In this document: positions 16,223 to 24,896 of the stretch, piece after piece
Numbering within the stretch: position 1 is the first letter of the stretch
How the letters are laid out: the number at the start of each line of letters is the position of its first letter
Origin: an uncultured Myxococcales bacterium
Lineage (GTDB): Bacteria; Myxococcota_A; UBA9042; DTJE01
Direction of reading: 5' to 3'
DNA: 64,000 nucleotides
NCBI GenBank assembly: GCA_903936705.1
Contig: CAIZWN010000076.1
Coordinates: 62,001 to 126,000, forward strand
The notes under the pieces: generated by a model
The model's database searches: none
What the model was told of the DNA's origin: nothing
The model's input: the letters and a program-made list of their open reading frames with translations, nothing else
Position numbers and translations under genes: made by a program

Positions 16223-17647
16223 GTGGCCCGGGTTGATCTGGCCGGTTTCAACGTCGATGCGGATATTCTCAAGGAGATTTCCGCGTCCCGCCCCGGGTCG
16301 GAAGACCTGACGCCCGAGACGCTGTCCGCCGCGTATGCGCGGATCAGTCGAGATCCGCGTCCCGTCGGCGAGCTGCGCCGCCTGTCGCGCACCGAGGTCG
16401 ACAAGGCTCGCGCGTCCAACGAGCGCATAGTGTTCGGCCTTGGCCATGCCTCCGTTGCCGAGCACGCCGTCTTCAACTTCGACGTTCTGGAAATCTCGCG
16501 CCTGGCGATCGAGGCCCTCGAGGCCCATCGCCTGGCTTCCTACACGGAAAAATCCCAGCGGTACATTCGTCTGGGCGAAGATTTCGCGATTCCCAGCGAG
16601 GTGTCAGCCAGGAACCTGTCCGCTCCGTTTTCCGAGTTTGTCAGCCGTGCCTTCTCGCGCTATGCACTCCTGGTCGCCCGCCTGATGGCTTCGGGCGTCC
16701 CCGACAAGATGGCTGGCGAGGACGCGCGCTATGCGCTGCCCCTGGCCGTTCACGGGCAGCTCGGAATGACGTGCAACGCCCGTTCGCTGGAACACCTGGT
16801 TCTGGGCCTCAAGTCCAGCGCGCTTGCCGAGGTTCGCGAACTGGCGGACAGCTTCCTGGCAGTGGCGCGGCCGATTGCCCCATCGCTGTTGCGGTACATG
16901 ATTCCGGGGCCCTACCACCTTCAGCGCGATGCCGAGGTCGCGACCGCAGTCATGTCCCTTCTGCCCGATCCTCCTGTTGCTTCCGCCGCGGCCGCCAGGA
17001 CCCGGATTCCCGAGGGTGACGTCTGCCTTGTGGACGCTACGCATGACGGGGATGCCAGAATTCTGGCCGCCCTGGCTGTGCCGACGCTGTCCTGTGACTA
17101 TTCGACGGCGCTGGCCTCCATCAGGGGCCTTGATCACGCCGGTCGCTCCCGCCTGCATGCAGCGGTCGTCGCACGTCTTGGGGCGTACGACGCCCTTCCA
17201 AGGGAGTACGAACTGGCGACCATGACCTTCGAGGTGGTGCTTTCAGCCGCCGCATTCGGCCAACTGAAGCGCCACCGTATGTCCAGTCTGACGACCTGGC
17301 CCTATGACCCGACCACAGGCATCACCATCCCTCCTGCCATCGAAAAAGCCGGTCTTGCCGACGTGTTGCGAGAAGGGGCCTTAGAGGCCGAGGCCATGGC
17401 GATGCGCCTGGGTGGCCCCGGCGACCCGGTGGCTTCGTACGCTGTTCTGAACGCTCACAGGCGGCGCTGCCTGTGGACGGTCAACCTGCGCGAGTTCTAC
17501 CACGTCAGCCGTCTTCGGGAAGACGAACATGCCCAGTGGGACATCCGTCTTCTGACCATGGCCATGTCGGACCTGGCGCGAGGCGCCTTTCCTGTCTGTG
17601 CCGGCCACCTTGGGGGCAAGGACATTTTCCAGCCTGCGGAAGGCTAA
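16223..17647 (+). CDS. Tandem-domain ThyX-like flavin-dependent thymidylate synthase
   Basis: ThyX makes dTMP from dUMP using FAD, NADPH and methylene-tetrahydrofolate. Usual ThyX has 220-250 residues; this protein has 474 and holds two ThyX-like units. Unit 1 (about 65-230) has FGLGHASVAEHAVF and the signature AHRLASYTEKSQRY, where the first Arg of RHR is Ala, plus CNARSL. Unit 2 (about 330-470) has RHRMSS but lacks the following Asn-Glu-x-Ser-x-Arg part; it keeps WTVNLREF and HAQWDI. Active-site pieces are thus shared between the two halves. Chosen start: GTG 16223, five bases after GGAGG; ATG 16220 and TTG 16211 are alternatives. It is transcribed away from alr. Confidence 0.82.
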   Translation: MARVDLAGFNVDADILKEISASRPGSEDLTPETLSAAYARISRDPRPVGELRRLSRTEVDKARASNERIVFGLGHASVAEHAVFNFDVLEISRLAIEALEAHRLASYTEKSQRYIRLGEDFAIPSEVSARNLSAPFSEFVSRAFSRYALLVARLMASGVPDKMAGEDARYALPLAVHGQLGMTCNARSLEHLVLGLKSSALAEVRELADSFLAVARPIAPSLLRYMIPGPYHLQRDAEVATAVMSLLPDPPVASAAAARTRIPEGDVCLVDATHDGDARILAALAVPTLSCDYSTALASIRGLDHAGRSRLHAAVVARLGAYDALPREYELATMTFEVVLSAAAFGQLKRHRMSSLTTWPYDPTTGITIPPAIEKAGLADVLREGALEAEAMAMRLGGPGDPVASYAVLNAHRRRCLWTVNLREFYHVSRLREDEHAQWDIRLLTMAMSDLARGAFPVCAGHLGGKDIFQPAEG

Positions 17648-17648
17648 A

Positions 17649-17683
17649 CCCCGATTCGGTCATCGGCTGGCGGCGAATCGGGG
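17649..17683 (+). terminator. Ten-pair hairpin after thyX
   Basis: CCCCGATTCG and CGAATCGGGG form a perfect ten-pair stem with a 15-base loop, two bases past the thyX stop. No T-run follows. Its place and strength suggest a transcription end or mRNA 3' protection. Confidence 0.55.
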
Positions 17684-17696
17684 CAAGGATAACGTC

Positions 17697-17726
17697 TTGA
17701 CCGTGCGCCCATAACTCCGGTAGACT
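17697..17726 (+). promoter_or_regulatory. Candidate promoter of the VWA lipoprotein gene
   Basis: TTGACC (17697-17702) and TAGACT (17721-17726) are 18 bases apart, the same boxes and spacing as in front of the DUF485/symporter genes. Start of transcription is expected near 17733, 24 bases before the ATG. Confidence 0.55.
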
Positions 17727-17756
17727 CCCACCCTGAACGCTTGTTGGGGGATCCGG

Positions 17757-20504
17757 ATGAAGATTCGCGTATTCGCCGCCTTGTTGGCCTGCTCCCTGGC
17801 CGTGGCGGCGTGCAACGACGTACCCGTTCGCAGCCTGACATCAACCTACCAGGTTCAGATCCAGCAGCTACGGGATCGTGGCAAGCCCGCCAAGCTGGAT
17901 GTCCTGTGGGTTGTCGATGATTCTTCGTCCATGGGCGAGGAACAGCAGGGGCTGGCGGCTTCATTCAAGGCATTCCTCGCAGTTTTCCAGCAGTTCACTT
18001 CGATCGACATGCGGCTGGCGGTCACAACGACGAATGTATGCGCGAAGGGCCTGTCTACGGCCAACCGCGGCAAGTTTGTCTACCATCCGTCCAAGGAAGT
18101 GTCTGCCAAGAGCGGAATCCGTAAGATGATCCCATGCAATTCCGACGCCGATTGCCAGAAATTGTCGAACGGTTTGCCCGAACCCGATCGGTGGTTCTGC
18201 AACGCCGTCAGCGTCAAGGATAATTGGACGTGCGACTTCCCGCCCGACATCCAGGCACAGGGGATCCCGGACAGGTATCCCGATGGCGATTACCTGTTCA
18301 ATTTCCAGAATCGATGCGAGTACCGTTGCGATGCCGACGCCGATCCAGCCAGATGCGCTCGTGTATTCGGGCAGCCCACCGGGTGCCTGGTCACGTCCCC
18401 TGGTTCGGATGAATCGTTGATGTGCGGGACCGCTGATGCCTGCGATGCCGAAGCGTGCCTGGCCAATCCCAGCCTTGCCGGGGCCTCCGACTGCGGAGCT
18501 CGATGCCGTGGCCGGGAATGCGCGGATATCTGTGAAGAATTCCTCGCCGACCAGTCGTTGTGCCAGGCAAAATGCTCCGGTTCGAATTCGTGTATCGACG
18601 TGTGCGAGTCCCTGTCGAAGATCAGGCCGTGCGCGAACGTCTGCAAGTCCGACCCGTCCTGCCTGCAGAGGTGCGAGGACACCTTGCTGGACGCCCAGAA
18701 ATGTCAGCTTGCCTGCGAGAAGCCCACGCCCGCCGAATGCGAGGCCACCTGCGGCAGCGGGAATATGTTCTTCGGGCAGGATTTCCTGTGCTTCATGGCT
18801 TGCAACAGCCCGGCGTCGTGTTCCGACAGGTGCCTCGCGCAGTTCGGTCAACCTTCCTACCGGTGCCTCAACGTGGACGACCCGGGTGACGTTTGCGTGC
18901 AGGCTCCGCCGACGGCCGCCTGTCCGCCGCAGGACGCCATCACGGGAGCTGATCCCGTCGAGCCCGGAAGTCTGAGAATGCTGGATAACTCGAAGGCCGA
19001 CCGATGGCTGAAGAAGTGGATTTCGGGAGAATGGACCGGCGCGGCCGATTTCGATCCCGCGTGGAAGACTCTGCCAACGGGTGATTCACCCGAGGAATTT
19101 GCTGCTCGCGAAGTGGCTCGCATGAAGGTCTTCGAGCAGCTCTTCAAGTGCATGGCGACGGTTGGTGCGACCGATCAGGTCAACTGTGGGCTCCAGGAAC
19201 AGGGGCTTCGGGCTGCACAGATGGCGCTGGATCCGAACGGAGAGAACTCCAAGCAGGCCAGGGATTTCATTCGCGATGACGCATACCTCCTGATCGTAGT
19301 GGTCAGCGACGAGGATGACTGTTCGGCTGGCGAGCGTACGGTCACTGGCGGTGCACAGTCGAACCTCATTTCCGGCGAGTGGTCCGGAAACAAGTGCGGG
19401 TGCGCAAGGGACGCCAATGGATGCCCGGCCGTCGGTGAATGCAACCTCTCCGCATGTTCGTTCAATCCCGACGACCTGAACCCGGATCGTTCGTGCTACC
19501 TCTTCCCGGTTTCTCAGGTGGTCAACTCGTTGCGGTCCCTGAAGGACGATCCCGCGCAGGTTGTTTTCGCCGCGATCGTCGGAGGCATCGTCCAGGGGTC
19601 CGTCACGTCTCCTTCGACGGCTGCGGACGATTTGTCCAAGATCCAGTCGCGATTCTACGATTGCCGATGCAACCAGAAGAACGCCGAATCGCGCACCCTG
19701 GTTACATACGCCTGTGCGGGAGAATCCGGGACGGCGGAACTTGGGACCAGGTACGGCGATGTGGCAAAGGCGTTTGGCAGCACCTACGCCAAGACGCTGA
19801 ACATCTGCTCGCCCAATGGCCTCGAGACGTCGCTGAAGGAGATTGCCGATCTGGTCGTCCCGCTGCTGACACAGGTCTGCCTGCCTCGTCCGCTGGAGTG
19901 GTCCTGCCAGGGTAAGTGCGAGGACACGTTTGCTGATCGCGAGAAGTGCGTCCGGTCGTGCAGTGCGTCCGACTGTTTCGGCACCTGCCAGGCCGAGTTC
20001 GCTGGCCTGCCAGGCTGTGCCGATGTCTGTTCGTCGGGCGAGTTCGTCGAGGTCTACAAGTACGACGCGAAGGGCAACTGCGCCAAGCTTGACGAACACG
20101 GGAATTGCCTGCCCCTGACGTTCATGCCAAATCCCTCCGCTGATGGCGACTACTTCCTGGTGCCAGGCTCCCCGTCGTGTCCGTTGTTCGACCCGACCCT
20201 GGGCGAGCGGATGGAAAACGCCCTGCAGTTCCGGGAGGCGCTGGAGTACTCGGACCGTATCGAGATCGTCTACCGGGCTGGCGCCTTCTCGTGCCAGGAT
20301 CGGTGCAACCGGGTGTTCAAGGATCAGGATGCATGCGTGGGCATGTGCGGCGGGACTGAAATTGCCTGCCTTGATACATGCACGAAGACCCCCAGCCGCT
20401 GCTCCTACGTATGCGGTACCTCGACGGATGCTTGTGCCCAGCGCTGCGCCGCCAATAACCCTCCTCCAACCAGCGTCAACTGCGTCGAGAACTGCAAGAA
20501 CTAG
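17757..20504 (+). CDS. Cysteine-rich VWA-domain lipoprotein
   Basis: This 915-residue protein begins with a signal peptide ending at a lipobox (LAVAAC, Cys 19). Residues 45-65 (LDVLWVVDDSSSMGEEQ) carry the DxSxS metal-ion-dependent adhesion motif of a von Willebrand factor A domain. The domain resumes near 510 (LIVVVSDEDDCSAGE), so cysteine-rich segments are inserted within it. Two blocks (about 240-380 and 715-770, plus the C-terminus) are packed with Cys-x3-Cys pairs such as CADICEEF and CIDVCESL, a spacing that suits disulfide-linked helical hairpins. VWA domains bind protein ligands, so a surface adhesion or scaffolding role is likely. The RBS is weak (GGGGGATCCGG before ATG 17757), but a promoter with TTGACC/TAGACT lies upstream. 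Confidence 0.8.
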   Translation: MKIRVFAALLACSLAVAACNDVPVRSLTSTYQVQIQQLRDRGKPAKLDVLWVVDDSSSMGEEQQGLAASFKAFLAVFQQFTSIDMRLAVTTTNVCAKGLSTANRGKFVYHPSKEVSAKSGIRKMIPCNSDADCQKLSNGLPEPDRWFCNAVSVKDNWTCDFPPDIQAQGIPDRYPDGDYLFNFQNRCEYRCDADADPARCARVFGQPTGCLVTSPGSDESLMCGTADACDAEACLANPSLAGASDCGARCRGRECADICEEFLADQSLCQAKCSGSNSCIDVCESLSKIRPCANVCKSDPSCLQRCEDTLLDAQKCQLACEKPTPAECEATCGSGNMFFGQDFLCFMACNSPASCSDRCLAQFGQPSYRCLNVDDPGDVCVQAPPTAACPPQDAITGADPVEPGSLRMLDNSKADRWLKKWISGEWTGAADFDPAWKTLPTGDSPEEFAAREVARMKVFEQLFKCMATVGATDQVNCGLQEQGLRAAQMALDPNGENSKQARDFIRDDAYLLIVVVSDEDDCSAGERTVTGGAQSNLISGEWSGNKCGCARDANGCPAVGECNLSACSFNPDDLNPDRSCYLFPVSQVVNSLRSLKDDPAQVVFAAIVGGIVQGSVTSPSTAADDLSKIQSRFYDCRCNQKNAESRTLVTYACAGESGTAELGTRYGDVAKAFGSTYAKTLNICSPNGLETSLKEIADLVVPLLTQVCLPRPLEWSCQGKCEDTFADREKCVRSCSASDCFGTCQAEFAGLPGCADVCSSGEFVEVYKYDAKGNCAKLDEHGNCLPLTFMPNPSADGDYFLVPGSPSCPLFDPTLGERMENALQFREALEYSDRIEIVYRAGAFSCQDRCNRVFKDQDACVGMCGGTEIACLDTCTKTPSRCSYVCGTSTDACAQRCAANNPPPTSVNCVENCKN

Positions 20505-20612
20505 CTGCTTTTCGTTCTTGACTACGCGTTTCCGGTCTGGCCGTGCGACGATCGCGGCGCAACTGCGAGGTTTCTCCTGAATCTCGGGAGTCGGCAGTTC
20601 GACGGAGGTGTC

Positions 20613-21974
20613 ATGAACCCTCGATACCGGTTTGTCCTGGCGACAGGGCTTGTGCTGATCGGCTTGAGCCGGGTGGCCGTGGCCCAGCAGCCCGGGACGG
20701 CGCCGTCATCCGCCCCGCCTGTTCCTGCAGGCATGATACCCAAGGGTCCGGACAGCCGAGATCTGTTCCAGTCGATTCATGTGGTTGTTGGCCCGACCGC
20801 TCGGGCGCTTGACCCGGTGGCGGTCTCGCCGTTTGCCTGTCCGGAAGCGGCACGGGATGCCTGCAAGGAAATCCTGGAGGTGCTGGAAAGGGATCTGATG
20901 ATTTCCGGCTTCTTCCAGGTGCTGGACAAGGCGGCGTTCCTTGGAGATCCAGCCAAGGCGGATCCGTCGGCTCCACGGTTTGACGACTGGTTCAACGTCG
21001 GCGCGAAATACCTTGTGACCGTGGCCGTTGCAAAGGGCACGTCGGGCCTGGACCTGCGCTTCCGTTTGTTCGGAGTGGGCGATCGCAAGGCCATAACGGT
21101 CAAGGGATCGACCGCTAACGGGGTCCAGTCGAATCGTGTCCGTCGTGCGGTTCATTCGTTCGTCAACGGGGTGATCGAGGCAATCACCGGCAAGGCCGGC
21201 ATCTTCGGGTCGCAGGTCGTGCTGTCGCTGAAACTGCCGGGATTCGAGCGCTCGCTGGTTGCGATGGACATGGACGGAAGCGGCCGGCGGACGCTGGTTG
21301 ACAACGGTTCCTCGAACATGTTTCCGCGTTGGGCGCCCGGAGGTGGAGTCCTGTACACATCGTTCCTGTCGGGTCTTCCCCAGATCTACCATGATGATCG
21401 CAGGATAACGCACGACGAACGCCAGTATCGCGGTGCGGCCTTCTCGTCCGACGGTTCCCGGATTGTGGCGTCGGTCGATATGGACGGCCAGTCGGATCTG
21501 GTTCTGCTGGACCCCAAGACCGGTGAAATCACGAAACGCTTGACCGAATCCGAGTGGGACGAGGTCAGTCCATCGTGGTCGCCTGACGGCCGCACCATAG
21601 CCTATTGTTCAAACAAGACCGGGCGACCGCAGATCTACCTGATCAATGCCGACGGCAGCAGCGAGCGTCGCCTGACAATGCGCGGGTCCTACAACACGTC
21701 GCCCCGCTTCGGGCCTACAGGCCTGGTCGCCTTTCTGGGAATGGATGACTTCGTTTCCGATCTTTTCACGGTCGACATGTCCGGCAACATCAATAGGCTG
21801 ACCCAGCAGCAGGGCAGCAACAAGGACCCGACATGGTCTCCCGACGGCAGGTGGCTGGTTTTCCTGTCCGACAGGGCTGGTGCCTGGCGTGTGTTCCTGA
21901 TGACAGAGGACGGTCGCTACCAGTTCCCGATTACCGGCACCGGGGAACCATGGGGCACTCCAGACTGGCGGTGA
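20613..21974 (+). CDS. tolB: Tol-Pal system protein TolB
   Basis: TolB is the periplasmic beta-propeller of the Tol-Pal system, which ties the outer membrane to the division machinery. The 453-residue length is typical. A signal peptide (about 1-24, ending AVAQQ) precedes the N-terminal alpha/beta domain (about 45-190) with SPFACPEAARDAC and FDDWFNVGAKYLV. The six-bladed propeller follows, with repeats of the type PSWSPDGRTIAYCSNKTGRPQ and DPTWSPDGRWLVFLSDR. A GGAGG lies six bases before ATG 20613. The usual neighbours tolQ, tolR, tolA and pal are not here; the next gene is a BrkB-type membrane protein 37 bases on, possibly co-transcribed. Confidence 0.93.
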   Translation: MNPRYRFVLATGLVLIGLSRVAVAQQPGTAPSSAPPVPAGMIPKGPDSRDLFQSIHVVVGPTARALDPVAVSPFACPEAARDACKEILEVLERDLMISGFFQVLDKAAFLGDPAKADPSAPRFDDWFNVGAKYLVTVAVAKGTSGLDLRFRLFGVGDRKAITVKGSTANGVQSNRVRRAVHSFVNGVIEAITGKAGIFGSQVVLSLKLPGFERSLVAMDMDGSGRRTLVDNGSSNMFPRWAPGGGVLYTSFLSGLPQIYHDDRRITHDERQYRGAAFSSDGSRIVASVDMDGQSDLVLLDPKTGEITKRLTESEWDEVSPSWSPDGRTIAYCSNKTGRPQIYLINADGSSERRLTMRGSYNTSPRFGPTGLVAFLGMDDFVSDLFTVDMSGNINRLTQQQGSNKDPTWSPDGRWLVFLSDRAGAWRVFLMTEDGRYQFPITGTGEPWGTPDWR

Positions 21975-22011
21975 GTCCTGCTTCACGTCCCTCGATGAAT
22001 GGAGTTCGCCG

Positions 22012-23013
22012 GTGTCCGACGAACCGCAGCCGATCGATGAAGGCCAGTCATCAGTGGATGCAACCGAATGCGATCGCCGGTCGGTCACGGGCGATTCGGC
22101 GCCGCCGGCGTCAGCCACAAGGGTTGGTTCGAGGCTGGCACGGGCGCTTGGCACGTCGGCCATCGTGGCCCGCGACGCATTCCGTGTCTATATCGAGGCG
22201 CGGGCTTTCGATCATGCGGCTGCCATGACGTTCTTTGCCCTGCTGTCCGTGGCCCCTTTCCTTATCCTCCTGATATCCGCCGCCGGCTATATCGCCACAC
22301 TTCTTGGTCCCGAGGCGGCGCAGGTCGACTGGCTGGCAGCGCAGGTCACCGAAGGTCTGCGGCATTTCTCGCCTGTGGAAGGCGAGAAGGTTCGTGAGGT
22401 GATAGCAAACCTTGTCGCCAGGCGCGGGTCGTTCGGAATCATTGGCGGCGTGGTGCTGCTGTTCGGTGCGTCCATGGTCTTCGGGGCCTTCGAGCACGCC
22501 CTGGCGGACATTTTCGGGCTGGTTCGTCGGCGCAAATTTCTGGTGTCGCGCGCCGTGTTTTCGGCCCTCCTGGTGGCTTCAGGCGTGATCGTGTTCGCGC
22601 TGCATCACGGCATGACCACCGCCGATTCGCTGCTGCTGGCGTGGCGGGGAGCCACCCTGGACGAACTGCTGCGCGAAAGTCAGGTCCTGGACGTTGTCCT
22701 GACTTTCATGCCCGTCCCATTGGGATTCCTTGCGGCCATCTACCTGCCAGGCATTGTCCGGATCCGGCCGACCGCTGCCCTGACCGGGGCAGCCGTATTT
22801 TTCGTGCTATGGGAAATTGCGCGCGAGGCTTACGCGTTCTACGTCACCCGCATTGCATCCTTCGGCGTCCTGTATGGTTCTGTGGCGGCCCCTCTCCTTG
22901 TCATCTTGTGGACCTTCTACTCGGCGAATATCTTCCTTTATGCCGCGTCGGTGACAGCGGTTATCAAGAAGCGCCACGAAAATCTGCTTGCTTCCGGGGC
23001 GACCCAGGAATAA
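22012..23013 (+). CDS. YihY/BrkB-family inner membrane protein
   Basis: This 333-residue protein has a charged cytoplasmic N-terminus of about 60 residues and then the six-helix core of the YihY/BrkB family. Recognisable elements are DHAAAMTFFALLSVAPFLILL at the first helix, FGIIGGVVLLFGASMVFGAFEHALADIF, and the late FGVLYGSVAAPLLVILWTFYSANIFLYA. The family was once called ribonuclease BN by mistake; its true role is unknown, with transport or envelope roles proposed. GTG 22012 has GGAG seven bases upstream. It follows tolB by 37 bases and ends just before a hairpin with a T-rich tail. Confidence 0.9.
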   Translation: MSDEPQPIDEGQSSVDATECDRRSVTGDSAPPASATRVGSRLARALGTSAIVARDAFRVYIEARAFDHAAAMTFFALLSVAPFLILLISAAGYIATLLGPEAAQVDWLAAQVTEGLRHFSPVEGEKVREVIANLVARRGSFGIIGGVVLLFGASMVFGAFEHALADIFGLVRRRKFLVSRAVFSALLVASGVIVFALHHGMTTADSLLLAWRGATLDELLRESQVLDVVLTFMPVPLGFLAAIYLPGIVRIRPTAALTGAAVFFVLWEIAREAYAFYVTRIASFGVLYGSVAAPLLVILWTFYSANIFLYAASVTAVIKKRHENLLASGATQE

Positions 23014-23021
23014 ACTCCACC

Positions 23022-23051
23022 GACCCGTGTTTCGGGTCAGGTGTCTCTTTT
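23022..23051 (+). terminator. Intrinsic terminator-like hairpin after the BrkB gene
   Basis: GACCCG, TGTTT and CGGGTC form a six-pair stem, followed after six bases by CTCTTTT. It ends 16 bases before the next ATG. Confidence 0.5.
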
Positions 23052-23066
23052 AACGAGGGTGAGCCA

Positions 23067-24662
23067 ATGAAGATCCGGTCGATGCTGGTGGCCTCGGTCG
23101 CGATGTTCGCGGTCGTGGGCTGCAAGGGACAGTCGGGAACGGAAACCGCTGCAAAGTCGGGGACCGAGCCCAAGGAAAGGGTCGAGTTTGTAATGCACGT
23201 CATGTCCCAGTGCCCCTTTGGGGTGCAGGTCGAGAACGGCTTCGCGCCGGTTCTGGCCAAGCTGGGCAAGGCAGTGGACTTCAAGATTCACTTCATCGGC
23301 GACGAACCGACCCCCGGCCAGTTCACGTCGATGCACGGCGACAACGAGGTCAAGGGTGACGTCATCCACCTCTGCGCAATCAAGCACGCGCCGGACAAGT
23401 ACATGGATTTGATCCTGTGCATGAACAAGAACGCTCGTGAAATCCCCGCCAACTTCGACGCGTGCGCCACCGAAACCAAGGTGGATGCTGCAAAGATCAA
23501 GGCGTGCGCGGACGGCGACGACGGGAAGGCTTTGCTGTCGGCGTCCTTCAAGGTCTCGAAGGACAAGGGCGCTCGCGGTTCGCCGACGCTGTTCCTGGCC
23601 GGCGGCAAGTACGAGGGTGGCCGGACCGAGAACGACTTCATTCGCGCAATCTGCGGCAAGTTCCAGACCGACAAGCCCGAAGTCTGCAAGAACATCCCCG
23701 AGCCCAAGAAGATCGCCCTGACGGTCCTGTCCGATGCGCGTTGCAAGGACTGCTTCCCGGACCGCATCCTGGGCCAGTTGAAGAACATGTTCCCCGGCGT
23801 CGAGCCCAAGACGGTTGATTACGGCACCCCCGAAGGCAAGGCGTTGTACGACAAGATGAAGGACAAGGGCGCCAAGCTCCTGCCCGCATTCCTGTTCGCC
23901 CCGATCGTTGCCGAGGACCCGGGCTTCCAGCAGGTCCAGCGGTTCGTGGTTGACGCCGGCGAATACAAACTCCTCCAGATCGGCGCCAAGTTCGACCCGA
24001 CGGCCGAAATTTGTGACAACAAGGCCGACGACGACGGCAACGGCAAGGTCGATTGCGATGACGACACCTGCAAGGGCAAGGTTGTCTGCCGCGAGGCCAA
24101 GGCCAAGCAGCTTGACGTGTTTGTCATGTCCCAGTGCCCCTTCGGTGTGAAGGCCCTGAATGCCATGAAGGAAGTCCTGGAAGCGTTCAAGGACGACCCG
24201 ATCGTGTTCAACGTGAACTTCATCGCCGACGCCAATCCCGACGGCACGTTCAAGGCGCTGCACGGCCAGCCCGAAGTTGACGAGAACATTCGCGAGCTGT
24301 GCGCGATCCAGTACTACCCCAAGAACTACAAGTACATGGATTACATCCTCTGCCGCAACGCCGACATCCGTTCGACCGATTGGCAGAAGTGCGCGGTCGG
24401 CGGCATCGACGTCAAGGTCATCGAGAAGTGCTTCTCGGGCGACCAGGGCAAGAAGCTTCTGACCGAGAACATCAAGTTGTCCAAGGACCTGGGCATCGGC
24501 GCTTCGCCGACGTGGCTGGCCAACAACAAGAACCAGTTCTCGGGCGTTGCCCCCGAACAGATCAAGAAGAGCTTCTGCGCCTATAATGCGGACCTGAAGG
24601 GTTGCGCCAAGACGCTGTCCGGCGACGCCAAGGGCCCGGCCGGTGGCTGCGGCGCGAACTGA
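23067..24662 (+). CDS. Lipoprotein with three thioredoxin-fold modules, two of GILT/DsbA-like type
   Basis: This 531-residue protein has a lipobox (FAVVGC, Cys 19). Modules at about 38-205 and 348-512 are related to each other. Each starts with FVMSQCPFG or HVMSQCPFG, has a HG-x-x-EV segment followed by an LCAI stretch, a Cys-ended helix, and a cis-Pro-like GSPT or ASPT. They resemble GILT/DsbA-like thiol oxidoreductases but keep one active-site Cys (CPFG, not CPxC). The middle module (about 215-310) has a real C-x-x-C in RCKDC. A calcium-type repeat (ICDNKADDDGNGKVDCDDDTC, split by its acidic loop) links modules two and three. Nearly all Lys codons are AAG, unlike its neighbours, which suggests high expression. 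ATG 23067 follows GAGGGTGAGCC. A role in disulfide handling for the Cys-rich envelope proteins is an inference. Confidence 0.78.
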   Translation: MKIRSMLVASVAMFAVVGCKGQSGTETAAKSGTEPKERVEFVMHVMSQCPFGVQVENGFAPVLAKLGKAVDFKIHFIGDEPTPGQFTSMHGDNEVKGDVIHLCAIKHAPDKYMDLILCMNKNAREIPANFDACATETKVDAAKIKACADGDDGKALLSASFKVSKDKGARGSPTLFLAGGKYEGGRTENDFIRAICGKFQTDKPEVCKNIPEPKKIALTVLSDARCKDCFPDRILGQLKNMFPGVEPKTVDYGTPEGKALYDKMKDKGAKLLPAFLFAPIVAEDPGFQQVQRFVVDAGEYKLLQIGAKFDPTAEICDNKADDDGNGKVDCDDDTCKGKVVCREAKAKQLDVFVMSQCPFGVKALNAMKEVLEAFKDDPIVFNVNFIADANPDGTFKALHGQPEVDENIRELCAIQYYPKNYKYMDYILCRNADIRSTDWQKCAVGGIDVKVIEKCFSGDQGKKLLTENIKLSKDLGIGASPTWLANNKNQFSGVAPEQIKKSFCAYNADLKGCAKTLSGDAKGPAGGCGAN

Positions 24663-24896
24663 TCCTCATGCTCCCCCCGCTCTCTTCCCAATGATTGACC
24701 ACGGCAATAGTCGCTGAATACTGACAGTCATCTGTATTGTCGTAGACAAGCCCCCGCATCATCTTGCACATGCCTGTTGTATCGAACGGCTGAACGGCAG
24801 GCCTGCCTGTCGGCCCGAGGGGAGGGCTGCCTCAGGCGGCAACGGAACTGACTGACCGTATGTAGTGGCAGCTAGGTGGGTAAACAGGTTTCCAGG

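Noticed and set aside
23205-23225. Selenoprotein possibility at the CPFG sites of the thioredoxin-fold lipoprotein
   Set aside because: The codon after Phe is an ordinary Gly codon in both modules and no in-frame TGA occurs.
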